NCBI GenBank assembly: GCA_013400115.1
Contig: VXBP01002557.1
Location: 84,547 to 148,546, forward strand
Source of the DNA: Rhinopomastus cyanomelas
Taxonomy: Eukaryota; Chordata; Aves; Bucerotiformes; Rhinopomastidae
DNA: 64,000 nt
Reading direction: 5' to 3'
Of this stretch, positions 26,148 through 39,918 are shown piece after piece (position 1 is the first letter of the stretch; each line of letters begins with the position of its first letter). Below the pieces are notes generated by a model. It made no database searches. It was given only the letters and a program-made list of their open reading frames with translations, and had not been told where the DNA came from. The position numbers and the translations under genes are program-made.

Positions 26148-26341
26148 CAGGTGTATATTTCACTTGAAGGATGCATAATGTCTTACTTGGAGTCATTTCA
26201 GGAATGATTAAAAACCCAATTGCAGATAAAAGTTGCTAGAGAGGGTGCAGAATGTTCCTGCTCTGTCTACAGCCACTCAAGAGAGAAATTGTCCCTGTTT
26301 AGAGTAGGGTCATGCATGCCCATTTCTTGGCTTAGTAGTCA

Positions 26342-26640
26342 TTCACACATCTTAGAATGGCTTAGGTTGGAAAGGACCTCAGAGGTCATCTAGTTCAAGC
26401 CCCCTGCCATGGGCACGGATACCTCTCACCAGACCACGCTGTCCAGAGCCCAATCCAACCTGGCCTTGAACACTTCCAGGCAGGGGGCCATCCATAAACT
26501 CTCTGGGCAACCTGTCCTAGTGCCTCAGCACCCTCAGAGTGAGGAATTTCTTCCTAAGGTCTAACCTAAATCTACCATTTGTTGTTTTGAAACCATTCCC
26601 CCTTGTCCTAGTCCCTCGAAATTGCCATCTCCTGGAAGCA
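26342..26640 (-). mobile_element. CR1 3' end, separate copy
   Basis: TTAGGTTGGAAAGGACCTCA, GGTCATCTAGTTCAAGCCCC, CAATCCAACCTGGCCTTGAA and CCTTGTCCTAGTCCCTCGAA match the reverse complement of a CR1 3' region of another subfamily than the copy at 25035. The tail side is at 26342 and the copy is truncated near 26640. Confidence 0.88.
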
Positions 26641-28649
26641 TAAGCTAATTTAATGTTGAAAATGTGTTTGCAAGTGTAAGTCCCTAGCTGTTCTGTTGTC
26701 TTGCTGTGTAGAGGTGGCCAGCAGAATGCACTGTATGTGCAGTATAGATATCATTCGAATTATTGCCCAATGCCCATGGGGCCAGGGTTAATAAAGCAAA
26801 AGGGAACTAAGCACCAAAGCACTGTCTATAACTCTGTGTGCACCAGAGACCATGTTAGTGGAGCTTTCTATCATCTAATTGCTCAATATTCAAAGCAATA
26901 CTTGATACTGCTTATCCAGAGATCTGTGGTTCCAGCCAGAAAAATATAGAGACTGATAAAACAAGGGCAGTGTTGGGAAAGTCACAGCAGGAGTTGCAAT
27001 GAAAAGGCATCTAGCCAAGGAAAGAAATCAGTGATCAGACACTATGACATAAAGTTTGGCCTAGGATCTGTAATAAAACTCAAGCACACATGCATACAAC
27101 TGTAAGCATGTAATTCTGGAAGGAATTAAGAGGTCCTCTCTGTAGTTTGAAGTGGGCTCCATCTTACTCCCGTCACAAAGGAAGGACTGAACATTAAGGC
27201 CTGCCCAACACCAACATGGCAGAGGATAAGCAAATGCAGACACCATTTCCTACCCGATCTAATTCTATAAGGTGTTCAGCTACTCCTGAACATTGCTGAA
27301 AAGAAATAAGCATTTTTAAGTTCTTTGAGAAAACTCTTGGAGCTGGTCTTGGATGGCCAGAAGTCATTACCAAACAGATAAGGACACTTACTACTTCCTT
27401 AGAATGATAGTTCTAATATTTGAGGACACCAGAGGAAGAACTTGGGGTGAGAGGAAGATTTTAAACAGGAGTACAAGAAAGAAAAGGAGACTGAATACCA
27501 GCTGTCTTTTGCTCATGAGAGAAGTAAAAGGAGCAGCCTAAGAGAAGCATGATGCTGGAGGTGCAGAAATGAGACAAGTCTGGAATGAAGTCTGCACTGA
27601 GCAAGGCTGTCAAACCAGTATCAACCATCTCTGAGGTAGGAGATCCCCACATCCCTTGCTTTACCACACAGGGAGGGATTTGAGAGTCTGAACCAAAGGG
27701 GACAGGGAAGGGAAGCGGAGAGAAACACTTGAAAGCCAGATGCAGGCAGCATGTCCTCCTGAATTAGGTTCTGCAGAGGGAAGAAGGGAAACTGGCCAAC
27801 CTGGAGCTCATCTGTAGTTCTAACAACCAGATGGCAGGATCTCGTGTATGTTTTCCTCCAACAGCTAGGTCACCTTTGTGACTGGACACGCTCACCCTGT
27901 ACTGAGAAGGTCCACTTCAGCATGATTATCTGTCATGGAGACAAAAAGAAACCAAGCCAGATCAGAGAGCTTTGGGATGGCAGCACGGAGACACTCATAT
28001 TGGTGGGGGAGCAGTCCTTTATGAAGTGGCCTTAAAAGCTGCAGGACAGCGTCTGCTTTCTGGTCTCCCACTTTCACTTCTCACTAGCAAAGGCTCACTG
28101 AGGGTCTCAGCTGGCTGCCCTGGGCAGACTTCACTGAGGGAGGGAGGGCACAGGACCAGACACTGTATGAACAACTTTTGATCAGCAGAGCAATGCTTCT
28201 TGAGAACTCTTGTACATGCAAGAAACAATCCTGCTACACAGAGCTGTCAGTGACACCAAGCAGAGTGAGAAGGAAAGAAGCCTCAACCTGATACGGGTCA
28301 GAGCTGCTATTTTCAGGGTCAGATCAAGGTCCTGAGGGCTGGACTTTGACTTAGAAAAGATTTTCCTCTCAATTCAGTTGCACACAGTGAATAAGCTTTT
28401 CCCTGGGGCCGAGGAGGTGAGAGAGTGACAGGAACCCTTTGCTGAAGCCATGGCTGTTTATGACAAGCAGCTACAGGCTTGAGTTTTGCCCAATTCCTTG
28501 AACACGTGCCTTTTCTCAGATGGTTTCTGTTTGTCCTCAACAGTGCTAGATTATCATCCACTGCAGTCCTATGGCTGATGATAATTGTAATATAATTGTG
28601 AGACTGGATATCTGAAGGGTTGTAATGACTTCTTTTTACAGCCTGTACA
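26641..28649. other. intergenic, nothing recognised
   Basis: No coding or repeat signature seen. Confidence 0.6.
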
Positions 28650-28672
28650 GTATACACACACATATATACATG
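28650..28672. repeat. short CA/TA simple repeat
   Basis: TATACACACACATATATACA just before the CR1 copy at 28670. Confidence 0.6.
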
Positions 28673-28863
28673 TCCAGAGGAGGACCACAGAAATGATCCG
28701 AGGGCTGGAACATGTCTCCTACAAAGACTGAGAATTGAGGTTGTTCAACCTGGAGAAGGCTCTGGGGAGTCCTTATGCAGCCTTTCAACACTCAAAGGGA
28801 GCCTACAGGAGGGATGGGGAGAGACTTTTTCACATGATCTGTTGCAGCAGGACAAGAGGTAAT
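28670..28863 (+). mobile_element. CR1 copy, 5' part before LTR insertion
   Basis: GTCCAGAGGAGGACCACAGA, CTGGAACATGTCTCCTACAA, GGTTGTTCAACCTGGAGAAG and CAGCAGGACAAGAGGTAATG follow a CR1 ORF2 end and 3' UTR. The element stops abruptly at the solo LTR and resumes at 29637. Confidence 0.85.
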
Positions 28864-28868
28864 GTTTT

Positions 28869-29631
28869 TGTCATGGGTTGAGGCGGGGCCAGTCATGAGA
28901 CAAATGACAGTCACTGTCTATTAGCCCCTTTCCCTCCCCAAAAGGGGAAGAGAAAAGCAATAAGGGAGAGAGATTTATTGATTGGAAAAGAAAACTAAAA
29001 CAGCTTTAATGAAAATAATAATATGAAACAGATACCAAGCCAATATCCAACCCGACCCCCCTGCTGGCAATTACATCACCATCACCACTGATGCAGACAC
29101 TGGGGAAGTCCCACACTGGACTCAGCTGTAGACAGGAACCAAATGCAGAACCTGGGTTCCAAAACTGGATTCAGGAACACACAGATTGAGAGAGAGCATG
29201 GACAGAGTCCTCTTTGGATGCTGACCACTAAAGAGAGGCAAAAAGGGCAAAAGGGAAGAGGGCTGAAGAGGAGAGCGGACCCTTGTGATCCTTCAACTTT
29301 ACACTCCATGTGGCATATATGGGACAGAATACCCTGTTGGTCACTATAGGGTCACCCGTCCTGTCCACTCTTCCCTGCAGCCTCTCACTTTCTTCATCCC
29401 CAACATGGCACAAAAGATTGAGCAGTGATCTTGGTCTCAACAGGAGTAAGTTTGAGCCCTTCTGTGTACCAATTCTTGGTAGTAACTCTAATCATCAAGT
29501 AAGTGTTATCGCTTGTAGAAGCAGCCACTGTCTGCACAGACATGCCGTTGACTGCCGTTACTTAGGAGAGACTGGCCTGAAAAGTAAAATCACTAAACAG
29601 AATTAGTTCTGTTCTAACTCAAACCAGGACA
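28869..29631 (-). mobile_element. solo LTR of an endogenous retrovirus (763 bp)
   Basis: Ends are TGTCATGGGTTGAG and CTCAAACCAGGACA, 14-nt inverted ends with two mismatches, giving the canonical TG...CA. Flanking GTTTT occurs at 28864-28868 and 29632-29636, a 5-bp target duplication. In the minus reading, the downstream third has AATAAA (28979-28974) after CATTAAAGCTG, fitting the R region, and CATATATG further upstream. No internal viral genes are present, so this is a recombined solo LTR. A 5-bp duplication is typical of ERVL-type elements; the class is inferred. Confidence 0.88.
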
Positions 29632-29636
29632 GTTTT

Positions 29637-29880
29637 TAATGAAAAGAGGGAAGATTTAAACTAGATATAAGGAAGAAAAGTTTTAGAGTGATGGTGGCAA
29701 AACACTGGAACACATTGCCCAGAGAGGTGATAGATACCCCATCCCTGGGAACATTCCAGGTTGGGTTGGACTGGGCTTTGAGCAACCTGCTCTGACTGAG
29801 GATGTCCCTGTGCACTGGAGTGGGGTTGGACTAGATGAGCTTTAAAGGACCCTTCCAACCCAAAGCATTCCATGATTCTA
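29637..29880 (+). mobile_element. CR1 copy, 3' part after LTR insertion
   Basis: Continues the CR1 broken at 28863: GAAGATTTAAACTAGATATA, CACTGGAACACATTGCCCAG, CCCATCCCTGGGAACATTCC, GGTTGGACTAGATGAGCTTT, ending in CATTCCATGATTCTATAGG. Confidence 0.9.
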
Positions 29881-32800
29881 TAGGTACGTGTACGTATGTA
29901 TGCATGTAAAGTTTTGTCTCACCCATTGATGCCCTGTACAACCTCTTTAGCAAACAGGAAGAGAAAAATAATATTGGCAGACACTCGGACTGTAGAGTCT
30001 TAACCCTAGTCATGTTGCCACCAACAACAAAGGTCTTGTTGTCCTCAATGGGGTGTTAAGCCTGGCTGCGCTTTGGTACAGTAGTGATCTGTCCCTTACA
30101 CAACCACAAACCAATGATTGCATATCAGAGTTTGGATTTACAACTCTTCGGGGCAAGAAACTCCCTTCTCAGTTGTCTGCAGTAATAAACCCCTCCCACC
30201 CACACTTTTCTACATTATAAGAAATCCATTACTATGAGAGCGATAACTGTAATAATCTGTAACAGGGTTCTCTAGCAACACACAAGAAATAGCTGCAGTC
30301 TCCCCAAAAATGGTGGCAGGGAGCTTCCCAGAGAAACACTTAGTTTCATATTCTCCTGCTGTTTAGGCTACAGGAAAAAGGAAGAAATGCCAGCAAAGGC
30401 AATGAACCACAGTCAAGTTGGTTGACCCCCAAGACACTACCAAATCAGACCAAGGTGTGCTGGCGCGCAAGTGGAGCCTACCTTCAGAAAATACCTTACT
30501 GCCAGGAGCTTCCTAGGACTGCTTGGCTAGGGCAACATTTCCCACCTGCAGGTCTGATCCTGCCCAACACAAGCAATTTAAGCACAGACTGCTGAAGATC
30601 CCATCGCCTTGCATGGGCTCATTATCCAGTTGCAATTGCTCAGCTATTGCATCTGTTTGCATAATTAAAAGCAGCTGTCCCTACACTAGCTCCCATCCCA
30701 AACATAGCTGTGCAAATACATTACTGCCACTAATATAAAGAACAATTTTGTGGCCTCTGCCCCAACTGGCCCTTCAAAAGTAGCACTGATGTTTTAATTC
30801 CTTCCAAGATCACACAAAAATATAACCCTCCAAAACAGTCTGTTCCTGTCCTTTCCTATTATCCAGCACAAGATCTCAGACATTTCCCACTTGTAAGGGT
30901 TTACTGCCTCGTAATTATAGTTCATGAAATCTATTCAGAGTGAAGTGTGTCCTTGTGTGATGGGTTAGATACTCCAGCTCTTCCTGGCAAACCACATGTT
31001 TAACATCATGAGAGGCATAAAAATGTAAGCAATCATGTTGGAGTCACTTTTAGTACAACAGATTAGTTTGCAGGGCCTGGCAGCAGTTGTAGCATAAATC
31101 ACACTTGAGACATGGGAAAATACTCCTAGATTAGGTAGTTCAGCTGTTTGCTGCGAGTACGCATTCTCTGCTGCCTTCATCCAAACCTCACTTGAAGAAA
31201 CATCTCTGTGAATGAGATTTCTACCACTTCCCTCTGGAATTATCCAACAACTTGACAGAAATCACTGCTAGGAGATATGTCCTCACATGTAAATCTGTGT
31301 TTTCCACGACTCAGTTTAAGCTTTTTACTCCTAATGTTCCATGTTTTCATCCCATTCCTTTCCCTTCCTTCCAAGTGTTCACAGACTCCAGATACTGGCA
31401 GCTGGTTCCAATGTTCTATCACTGTCCTTTCTCCCAACTAACCCATGTGTTGGTATGGGCAAGGAGACTTCTCCAGCACTGCTTGCCTCCAGGTCAGGAA
31501 TCACCCCAAAGCTCTTGAACATGGCTCTGCTACCAGCAAAGAGAAAGGGTTGCTCAGGACAGGCCACAGAAAACAGTTGACTTCACACAAGGGAGCCTTT
31601 CAAGTACTTTGAATTATTTAGCATTTAATAGGTGTTTTTCTGCCTCTGGTAATGGTTCAATCACCTTTCCCTTAGCTGAACTACTCTTCCAACAAGAAAA
31701 CAGGAGCAACCAACTGAGACATGTTTGGAGCTAAAGGCTACTGCTATTTACTTGCATGTTTTGCCTTCTTTTCATGGAAGTGCTTGGTACGTTGTGGCCT
31801 TGACACCGAGCAAGGAGAGACTGTGTGTATGTGGCATGTAAAGTACATATTTCCCTCCTTGGCAGTAGTCCCGCTGCAGCAGCTTAATGCACAGTTCAGC
31901 GTCCTGACGTGCTTCTCCCTACCCCTCGCTCTGTTCTGCGCTCGATACACACCAGTGCTCTCCCCTCTGCTCACTCTGTGCCCTTGCAGGGATGTGAGAG
32001 GTGGAGCCATGGTCCTGGCTGAAGTCAGTTCAAGATTCCTACCAACTCCTCTAAGGCCAGAATTTCACTTTAAGTGACAGCTCTTCCAAAGCAGTGAAGG
32101 ATTAAAGCTGCCACATGAGCGCACAGGATAAAATGGAAGACTTGCTAAGCAGTTACAGGGTCCAATGAGAGTTACAGAGGGTCAAGTTTCCAGTCCAGCG
32201 AACCCTGTCACGTGTCCCAGGGGCACTGGCTCACTCAGGAGCAGAGACTTGCCATCTACACACTCCAAGAGGAACGAGAGGCTAAGATTTCTAAAGTTTG
32301 GGGCCTTGCAGGCACAAATTCTGTTGGCTTTTGTGCTGATTGTAAATCAAACGCTTACCAGACCTCAGCTTAGGAAGGTACATGCTCTCCTCCAAGTTCA
32401 GAGGAGTGGATTTGACATTGCCCCAGCACCACAACAAAGCCACTTGACACCATGAGCCATGTGGCTCCTGGAAGAGGGACCGGGTCTGCTGAGAGCAACA
32501 CACGGTTCCCAGCAGAGCACCGTGCTGGCAGGTGCAGTCATGGATTTGGTGGTGTGCTTCGTGCAGGACTCCCAGGCTCTGCTGTGATACCAGTTGCATT
32601 GCTCCCTCTGCGTCACTGGTTTTTGGCACAGGGGAAGGACATCAGGAAGGGAGTAAGATAATTGGAAATGAATAGAGTTTATCGGAAAGGGAAGCAACAA
32701 ATAAAAGAATCAAATGAATTTTGTTCATCTCCTTTTCAGTCTCTCTGAGCTTTTCAGAGTTGGGTACCTACATGTTCATGTAACCTGAATATAAAAAAGG

Positions 32801-35800
32801 CACCTTAGTGCCTGCATCAGCTGCTCTAAGTGCGCATCGTCTGGCCGTGAGCACTGGCCTGTTTCATCGCCAACAGTTCAGCCATATTTTAGATTCATGC
32901 AGAACAAATATATCTTTAAAAATATCTGAAACAAGCACCTGGGGCAAAACAGACCCTCCGCCCTGTCTGTCCTTAACCCTTATGAGGACTAAGCATGATC
33001 ATCGTCCAACACACGGTAACCTGCAGCCGGGAGGAGAACAATCGCCTTTTCCCAGTGATGAGACCAGAGGAGTTTTTCACATATCACCACATAGTTTGTA
33101 GCAGAAACATGTCAGAAAGTTTCTATCAGACCCTAGCCCACTGAAATGAGAGGCTTTGTCCTGTGAGAGTGCAATGTGAAGGTCTACACCATGTCCTGTC
33201 ATCTCTGCGAGGTATTTCATCAGTCAGCAGCCTGTTCTGCAATGTGCTTAACGGCAGAGTTGTGTAAGCTCAAAGAAAGCGAAGGCAAAGAGCAACTTTG
33301 GCAATCCCTGCCCAGGCCAGTGAAGGTAATGAAGGCTGAGAATGGTCCTGTCACATTACAGGCAGAGATTAGATATTTGCAGAAGGTTTTGCAGGTGTTT
33401 GCAATCCTGAAACAAGAAAGCCAAGGCTCAGAAAGGAGATCTATGTGAGCTCTTTTATTGCATCAAGCAATGCAGCAAACAGTGTGAAGTTCCTTGTTTC
33501 TGTTTTCTCCTTTTCCTGGAGCTGATACCACAAGATAAAATTGTTGCTTATAAAAAGAAAAAAAAGGCAATCAGCACTAATCATAATCAATGCTCCTTTG
33601 CAAAACAACAGACAAGAAAGGGAGCTGAACCTGGGGGAATAGATTTAAACTGCTTCATATATGTCTGACCTGATTAATATAACCATAACTGGTCTACTAC
33701 CTTGTTTAATACAACAAAGTCTTGCCAGCTCACCAGCAGCAAACCCCCAGACCAATCACATGAACTAATCTTCTAGTTGCATCAGGGAGGGGAAAAATAA
33801 CCCAACCAAATCATGTTTGTCTTGTACTTCCACAAAGCATTTTCCTTCTGAATTACGCTGCAAGAGCAGACAGTGGCTTCTTATTTACAGTATTTCAGTT
33901 AAAAATAATGCCCTGTGACCCTCACTGAGCTCTCTGGAAACCAAAACATTTAGCTACTTCGCACTAGAAGGTGAGCTGGGGCCTTTGTGTTCTTGATTTC
34001 CCTTTCGTTTCCCCGTGCACGCTCGGGACTTTATCTCACGCCGTCCTTGCACTCTGAGTGACGTACGGCGACAGCTGTCCTTTCCAGGAGCACGAGCAAC
34101 ACATCCAGACAGGAGTCATTACATGCAAACAACCTGTGCAGAACACACGTGTTGCCCTCCGTGGAGCTTGGGATGCTCCTGAAGTTTTTTTCACATGTTT
34201 AATGCACGTGAGGATTTTTCCAATGAAAGGTGCTGAAATGGTGGTGACTGAAGTCCTGTATTGATCTCCCCAATGGGCAACAGCAATGCACTGGGCCCCG
34301 GCCCTGACCCACATGCCCAGCTGCAGGGGTGGCTGCTCTCTTGAGCTCTGGGCCCCCCATTGAGAAAGTCAGCACAGAGGGCAGCTAATGTCACTGGTCT
34401 GATGACCAAGCAGAGGATGTTTATTTACTGGCTATGTGCACTTACTTCCATCAGGAGCTGGTCACGGTTAGCATTGCTAAACACCTCTAATGTGTAGCAT
34501 TACATACTACACATATAGCTTGTAACCTGGCATTACAACCTACAAAGGAAACCTGCAAAGCGGGGGTTCTTTTTGTAGAAGGGCAGTGATAGTGCCTGCC
34601 TTGGGCAGTTCATGCAGCAGCATCTTTCCTGCTCCGGGGATGCCAGAGAGAGCAATACCAAGCTACACGTACAATGATGCAACTAGTCCACAGAAAACCG
34701 TACATCCGTAAGGGTTAAAGCAGTTAGAAGCTGGCTCAAAGGTTTGGTGATGAGATACAAAGTCTTTATGCCTCTAGATAAATTCTGCTAATTATGTAGA
34801 TTTTATTTTATGATAATATGGGCAAAGTCATGCTAGCTCGGGTAGCTTCCGAGTGAAAAGACCTCAGTTCTCCTCAGAAGGGCTTCGGACAGTGAAAGTC
34901 CAAAAGCAGTTGCCTTCAGACAAGCTCTGGCTTGCAATCTCAGCTCCAGGGCCAAGGCTTGGCAATCCTGGGACAAAGTCTTGCTTTCAAAGACAGCTCT
35001 TCCTTGTTAAGAGGCAAACCATGTTTCTGCTCCCCTCTCAACAGCACAGTGGTAAAAAGGTGTTTTACAGGGAGTCTTGAAGGAAAAAAAAAAAAGGTAA
35101 TCCCTGTTTTTATGGTTTGCAATCAAAACAAAAAGCCAGAAAAATGAGAGGGAAAAGGAAAACATGAGAGAGGGAAATATTCTAAAGCAACTGGAGCACA
35201 CTGATTGCAGTCTTTCGGGACACTCTGCCGAGGCTGTCCTGGGGACTGACAGATAATCCCAGGGCTGCAATTCCAAAAACTTTTGCCAGCAGCATCTTTT
35301 GGTCCCAGTAACATAATCAAACACCTCAAAAGAGGCTCCCAGAGACACTTGGATTCCCCTGTGACTAATTATAGAATTTAAAGCGAGTGTTTCCCCCTCT
35401 CAAGAAAAGAAAAAGAGCCATCATTGTATGGCTCCACACCCCTTTGCTTTCTAATGCAGCCCGCACAGGGAATCTCATCCCTCCGCTACAAAGTGCGTAT
35501 TGTTCCATGTCAGCAGATAAATAATTCACCATCTGAAAACTTGGAAGCTTTTCTCTTAGTTCAGGATTATTGTTCCACTTGATGCATGAAGTTGGCAACT
35601 TTACTTTCTTCTTCCGCAGAGAATTAGATCACTCAAAGACTTGAGTAACTTCCAAGCTAAAACTCTCTTTTATGTGTGTGCGCACACGCGCGTTTCTACG
35701 GAAGGAGTTCGGTGGAGGGCGGATTTCATTTGTCTTTTACTATCATTCATCCTTAGCTATATGCTTTTTTTACAAAGCAAAACGCCTGTGATGTTGCAAC

Positions 35801-38800
35801 TGTTGCCTCTTGGATTTCTTCCAGCCATCTTTAATATCTGTGGGTCTGTATTAGCCAAAAGTTTCAAGAGAGGAGAGAGCTGTGTTGCCGGTTGAGGGTT
35901 TGTTTTCATTTTGCATTAAAAAAAAGTACTGGAGTGAATTTGTGTGAACACATCTGACCATCTCTGTGCTCGTGGCTCCGTGCTCTAGCCTCTCCTCTGC
36001 TAGTCTGCCTCAGCAACCACAGAAACACACACTCTCTGGTAGGCAGGAGCTAGTCTTGTACCCCAGTTTTCAAACCCAGAGGAAGTCCAGATCTTTACCC
36101 AGTAGCTCCATTCCTAGTTTTCATTGGTGCCAAAAAAGACCAGAACGGATCTCCATTAGGAGAGCAAATTCCTAATGTAATTATGTTTCCATTCTTTGCA
36201 GTAATTAAACTTCTTTTGGAGAAGAAAGCTCTTCATTGACTTCAGCAGGCTGTAGATGAGAAAGAGGCACGAGACTTTCGACAAAATGTTGTTTTGACAG
36301 AAAATGCAGACTCACGGAAATTGAAACAGTTCCTGGGAACTGCGTTCACAGTGACAGCTCAGTGAAAACACTCTTATCTCAGGTCCACGGTGTACTTTCC
36401 AGAGTAGGAAGAGAAAACATGAAGTAGCAAAGTACTGTTGGCCAGACCATGTGCCCTGATACAGGAGATTCAGAGTCAGGTTCACAGTGTTGATTTAAAT
36501 ATCTCAGCTTTAGCAAAAGAATCAAAATTACTGGGGCTTTAAAGTTTCAATGGGCTGCTTCTGCCTTCCAGTTTGAGAGCTGTCAGGCTCCAGCATAGAG
36601 CGGGGCTATTTTTGAAGTTTTCAAGTGTTTTTCAGGATAGGAAGTATTTCCTGCCAGCTGTACTTTAATTAGGGTCATAAAGCCTTACATCTAAAAACAG
36701 TTGTGAAATATGACTCAAAAAGGTGCCCTCAGGGCTGCTCACTAAAGACAACAGCAGCTTTGCTACCAACTTTTATGGCATTCATCTACAGCCCTACATC
36801 TCATTAAAACACTTACACCTCTCAACAGAGACAGGGAGCATTCTACCTAGAAAAATGCATGTAGCTCTCACACTCTCGTTCCAGACCTCTGCTTGTATCA
36901 GAGAAAATTTTGTCCTTGAAAATTAGAGGGAGAGAACACTCAAACAACAGTGCTAAGTTTGACATTCAGAGAAGTAAACAGAACTGAGGTGGTTTCTACT
37001 GCTGCAAAGTCAACTGACCAAAACCTCATCTGACATGAAATGGTACACCTGCAGTGAACTCAGCCAGGCAATATTGGTCTGTGCCAGCTAAGAACTCACC
37101 CCAGAAGAGTTTGTGAAGTAGGATCAGCATTAAGGGGACGTTTTGAATGCTTTAAATCTGAGAGAGGTTCAGGAAGAAAGGACCTTCTAGCCAGAAGCTG
37201 TAGTTCAAAGGGACAGGAAAGCAGCAGCTGTGATCTGGCACGGTGCTGTGCAGAAGCACATGCTGGAAGTGGGGGAGGCACAGATGGGCCCTGTCCTTCC
37301 AAAAGTCAGCTTATATCACACCTCAGATGCTCCACAGTGAATTGAGGGCACACGTGTTCGTGAGCCAGAATTACGTCGTGTACCGCGATAACGCGGCCAG
37401 AAAAGCAAACGAGCCTGTTTGCTTTCTTAAAACAACATCAGTGAATGGCTTCGCACATGTCCGGGGCAGGCACAACGTTTAGGGCTTGTTGGGGGCTTTT
37501 TTATTATTTTTTAACAGTGCACAAGAGCCAATGGATTGAGGTAGGGTTGTGCAAGGATTGCACTAAACCCCATGGTACATTTCCAAGCCTTGTTTGTCTA
37601 AACAATTGACTCTGAGCACAGACACTTATCAAGAGAAGCCTAAGCAAATTTCAGAACAAGATTTAAGATTTTTTTGCTGACTTGAACATCAAGGTCTTCC
37701 AGGGCTGCAGTTGCTGTAGCAACAGAAAGGAGCTCATTAAATTATCAACCTGAAGGCCAAAGCTATCAGAGTTGAAATGACCAGAAGTTAATATTTAACC
37801 TAAACCCTCTTATTTGTTTAAAAACATGCAGCTCACATTGTATCAGCAGTTGTTGCCCCCTGGACCTGCTTCAGAAATAGCTGTAGGAATGCAAGACCGC
37901 TGGAATTTTCACGCACATACTCTGTAGCGCCCAGTCCCTCTGACAGCTGCCTCCTACCTCAAATCATGAGACAACTTTGCTAGAGAACTATTTCTTCCAA
38001 TCTTCTGTGTCTAACGATCACTTAACATGTGTTTGTCTAAGCCTGCAGCTTTCAATGCTTTCCACAATCTAAAGACACTACATGTCGTTTTGGCTTAAAA
38101 GCCAAGAAGAATGGATGTGATCCATTCTTAGCCTCGTTAGGTCTTGTCTTTCAGACAACTGTTCCAGGGGTGAGGAGTTACAATTTGCCTTGGGCCAGTG
38201 GCAGAATTATATGACCCATACCCTACTATTGCTTAAACTTGTCTAGCCTCCCTCACTGCTGGGTCTGGCAGGACACTCTTTCCACAGTTTTCAATATTAA
38301 CTGCTACTTCTCACCAACAAAATGGTGTCTGTGGACACCCAGCAGGGACCTATTAACTGGGGGCTACTTTATGCCCACCAGTAGAACAAGGACACGCTAA
38401 GGAAGAACCTCCCTTGGTCAGCTTCTACTTTAACACCACAAAGTAACACTTCTTCAGTACATGGATGCCAAAGGACTTTGGTAGATCGCTGCTTTCACTA
38501 CTTCCCCGTGGGACCACCCTAGGCTCCATGTGTCTCTGACAACACCCATCCCGGCTGAACACAGCTTCTAACGAAAAGAAGGGCTCTGTCTGAACTACCA
38601 GGGATGTAGAAGAAGAAGTGCCAATCCACTGCCATTTATGACCCAATAAACATCAGTTTGTGATTCTGATTAAACAGATGCTGGGGAGAGCATGCAGGTC
38701 ATGCAGCCAAATGCAGTGACACACACATCACTGATTAGTAGCACTTTCTAGTACTTCTGACCCTTCTTCACCTAGATATCAAACCCAGAGTTAAGACCAC

Positions 38801-39644
38801 ACCAGTAATTAAAACATTTGGGTTTTCATGTTAATGATCAGCAAAATGACCATGTAAAATAAAGCTATGAAGCACAAGTATCTTACACAACAGCTCCATG
38901 AAGACCATCCATATTGCCACCGCTGATGGAATGGAGACACCCAAAGCTTTATGATTTTGTTAGAGGAGCCAGGCCTAGGTGCAACTCCCTAGCATGGCCT
39001 CAGATCATTTTTAGTGTGAACTGGACATCTCCTTTGCACCGTACACATGGAGGCAGTTCGATGGGAGGCTCGATGCAAGACTATTTGTTTCATTATAAAC
39101 AGGATTTGTCCTTAACTGAACTTCTAGGTTCCTTGCAGGTCTAGAAAACAGCATAGAAAGACCTGAGACACCCACCCACAGAGTCCCAGATTTGGCCACA
39201 CATTTTAACATGTCCCAGTTAGACAGTACCGTGCTTGCTGGCAGTTTTGTGTGTTATCCTTTTGCCCCTTTTTTGACCCTGCAAAGAAGCAGAAATAGTG
39301 GTGTCTCTGGGAAGACCTATATACTACAGCTTGCAAACAGCAGTGAGAAGGCAAGAAAAGAAGCCATCACAAAGGATGCATCCACTTGAGTATTTCAGCA
39401 ACCCTCAGCACGTGAGTGACACTTCTCATTGAGACACCTTGATCTTCTCTTCCAAGAGGCCCTGTGCCGGGTCTTGGCTTCCACCTGTATCTCTTTGGTC
39501 CTTTACCCCCATATTTTATCTCTGCCAGTAGAAGACCATTAATTCAACCAGGAAAGATTTGTCTTGGAGCACCTCTGTACTGATGCTGTACAAGGACTGC
39601 TCTGCACATCAGCAGAGATATTCCAGCAAGATTAAGGACTAGAC
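29881..39644. other. long intergenic stretch without CR1
   Basis: Almost 10 kb with no recognised gene or mobile element. Just after the CR1 tail there is an alternating TACGTGTACGTATGTATGCA stretch. Open frames of up to 118 codons (31721-32077) overlap open frames on the other strand and lack known motifs. Confidence 0.6.
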
Positions 39645-39918
39645 CATATTCTCCCAAGTCACTAGGGATAGGACAAGAAGTAAATGACCTCAAATTGTGC
39701 CAAAGTAGGTTTAAGATTGAATGCCAGGAAAAATTTTGTCACTGAAAAAGTGGTCAGGTATTAGAACAGGCTGCCCAGGATGGTGGTGGAGTTACCACCC
39801 CTGGAACTGTTAAAAAAGCAAGTAGATCTGCTGCTTCAAAACATGACTTAGTGGGCATGGTAGGATTGGTTGCACTTGATGATCTTGGAGGCCTCTTCCA
39901 ACCTTACTGATTCTGTGT
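39645..39918 (+). mobile_element. CR1 3' end
   Basis: GATAGGACAAGAAGTAAATG, CCTCAAATTGTGCCAAAGTA, GAACAGGCTGCCCAGGATGG, GTTGCACTTGATGATCTTGG and CTTACTGATTCTGTG match a CR1 3' UTR on the plus strand. Diverged and 5'-truncated. Confidence 0.88.

Noticed and set aside
31721..32077. 118-codon plus-strand open frame
   Set aside because: Overlaps an open frame on the opposite strand, has no recognisable domain and no Kozak or splice support.
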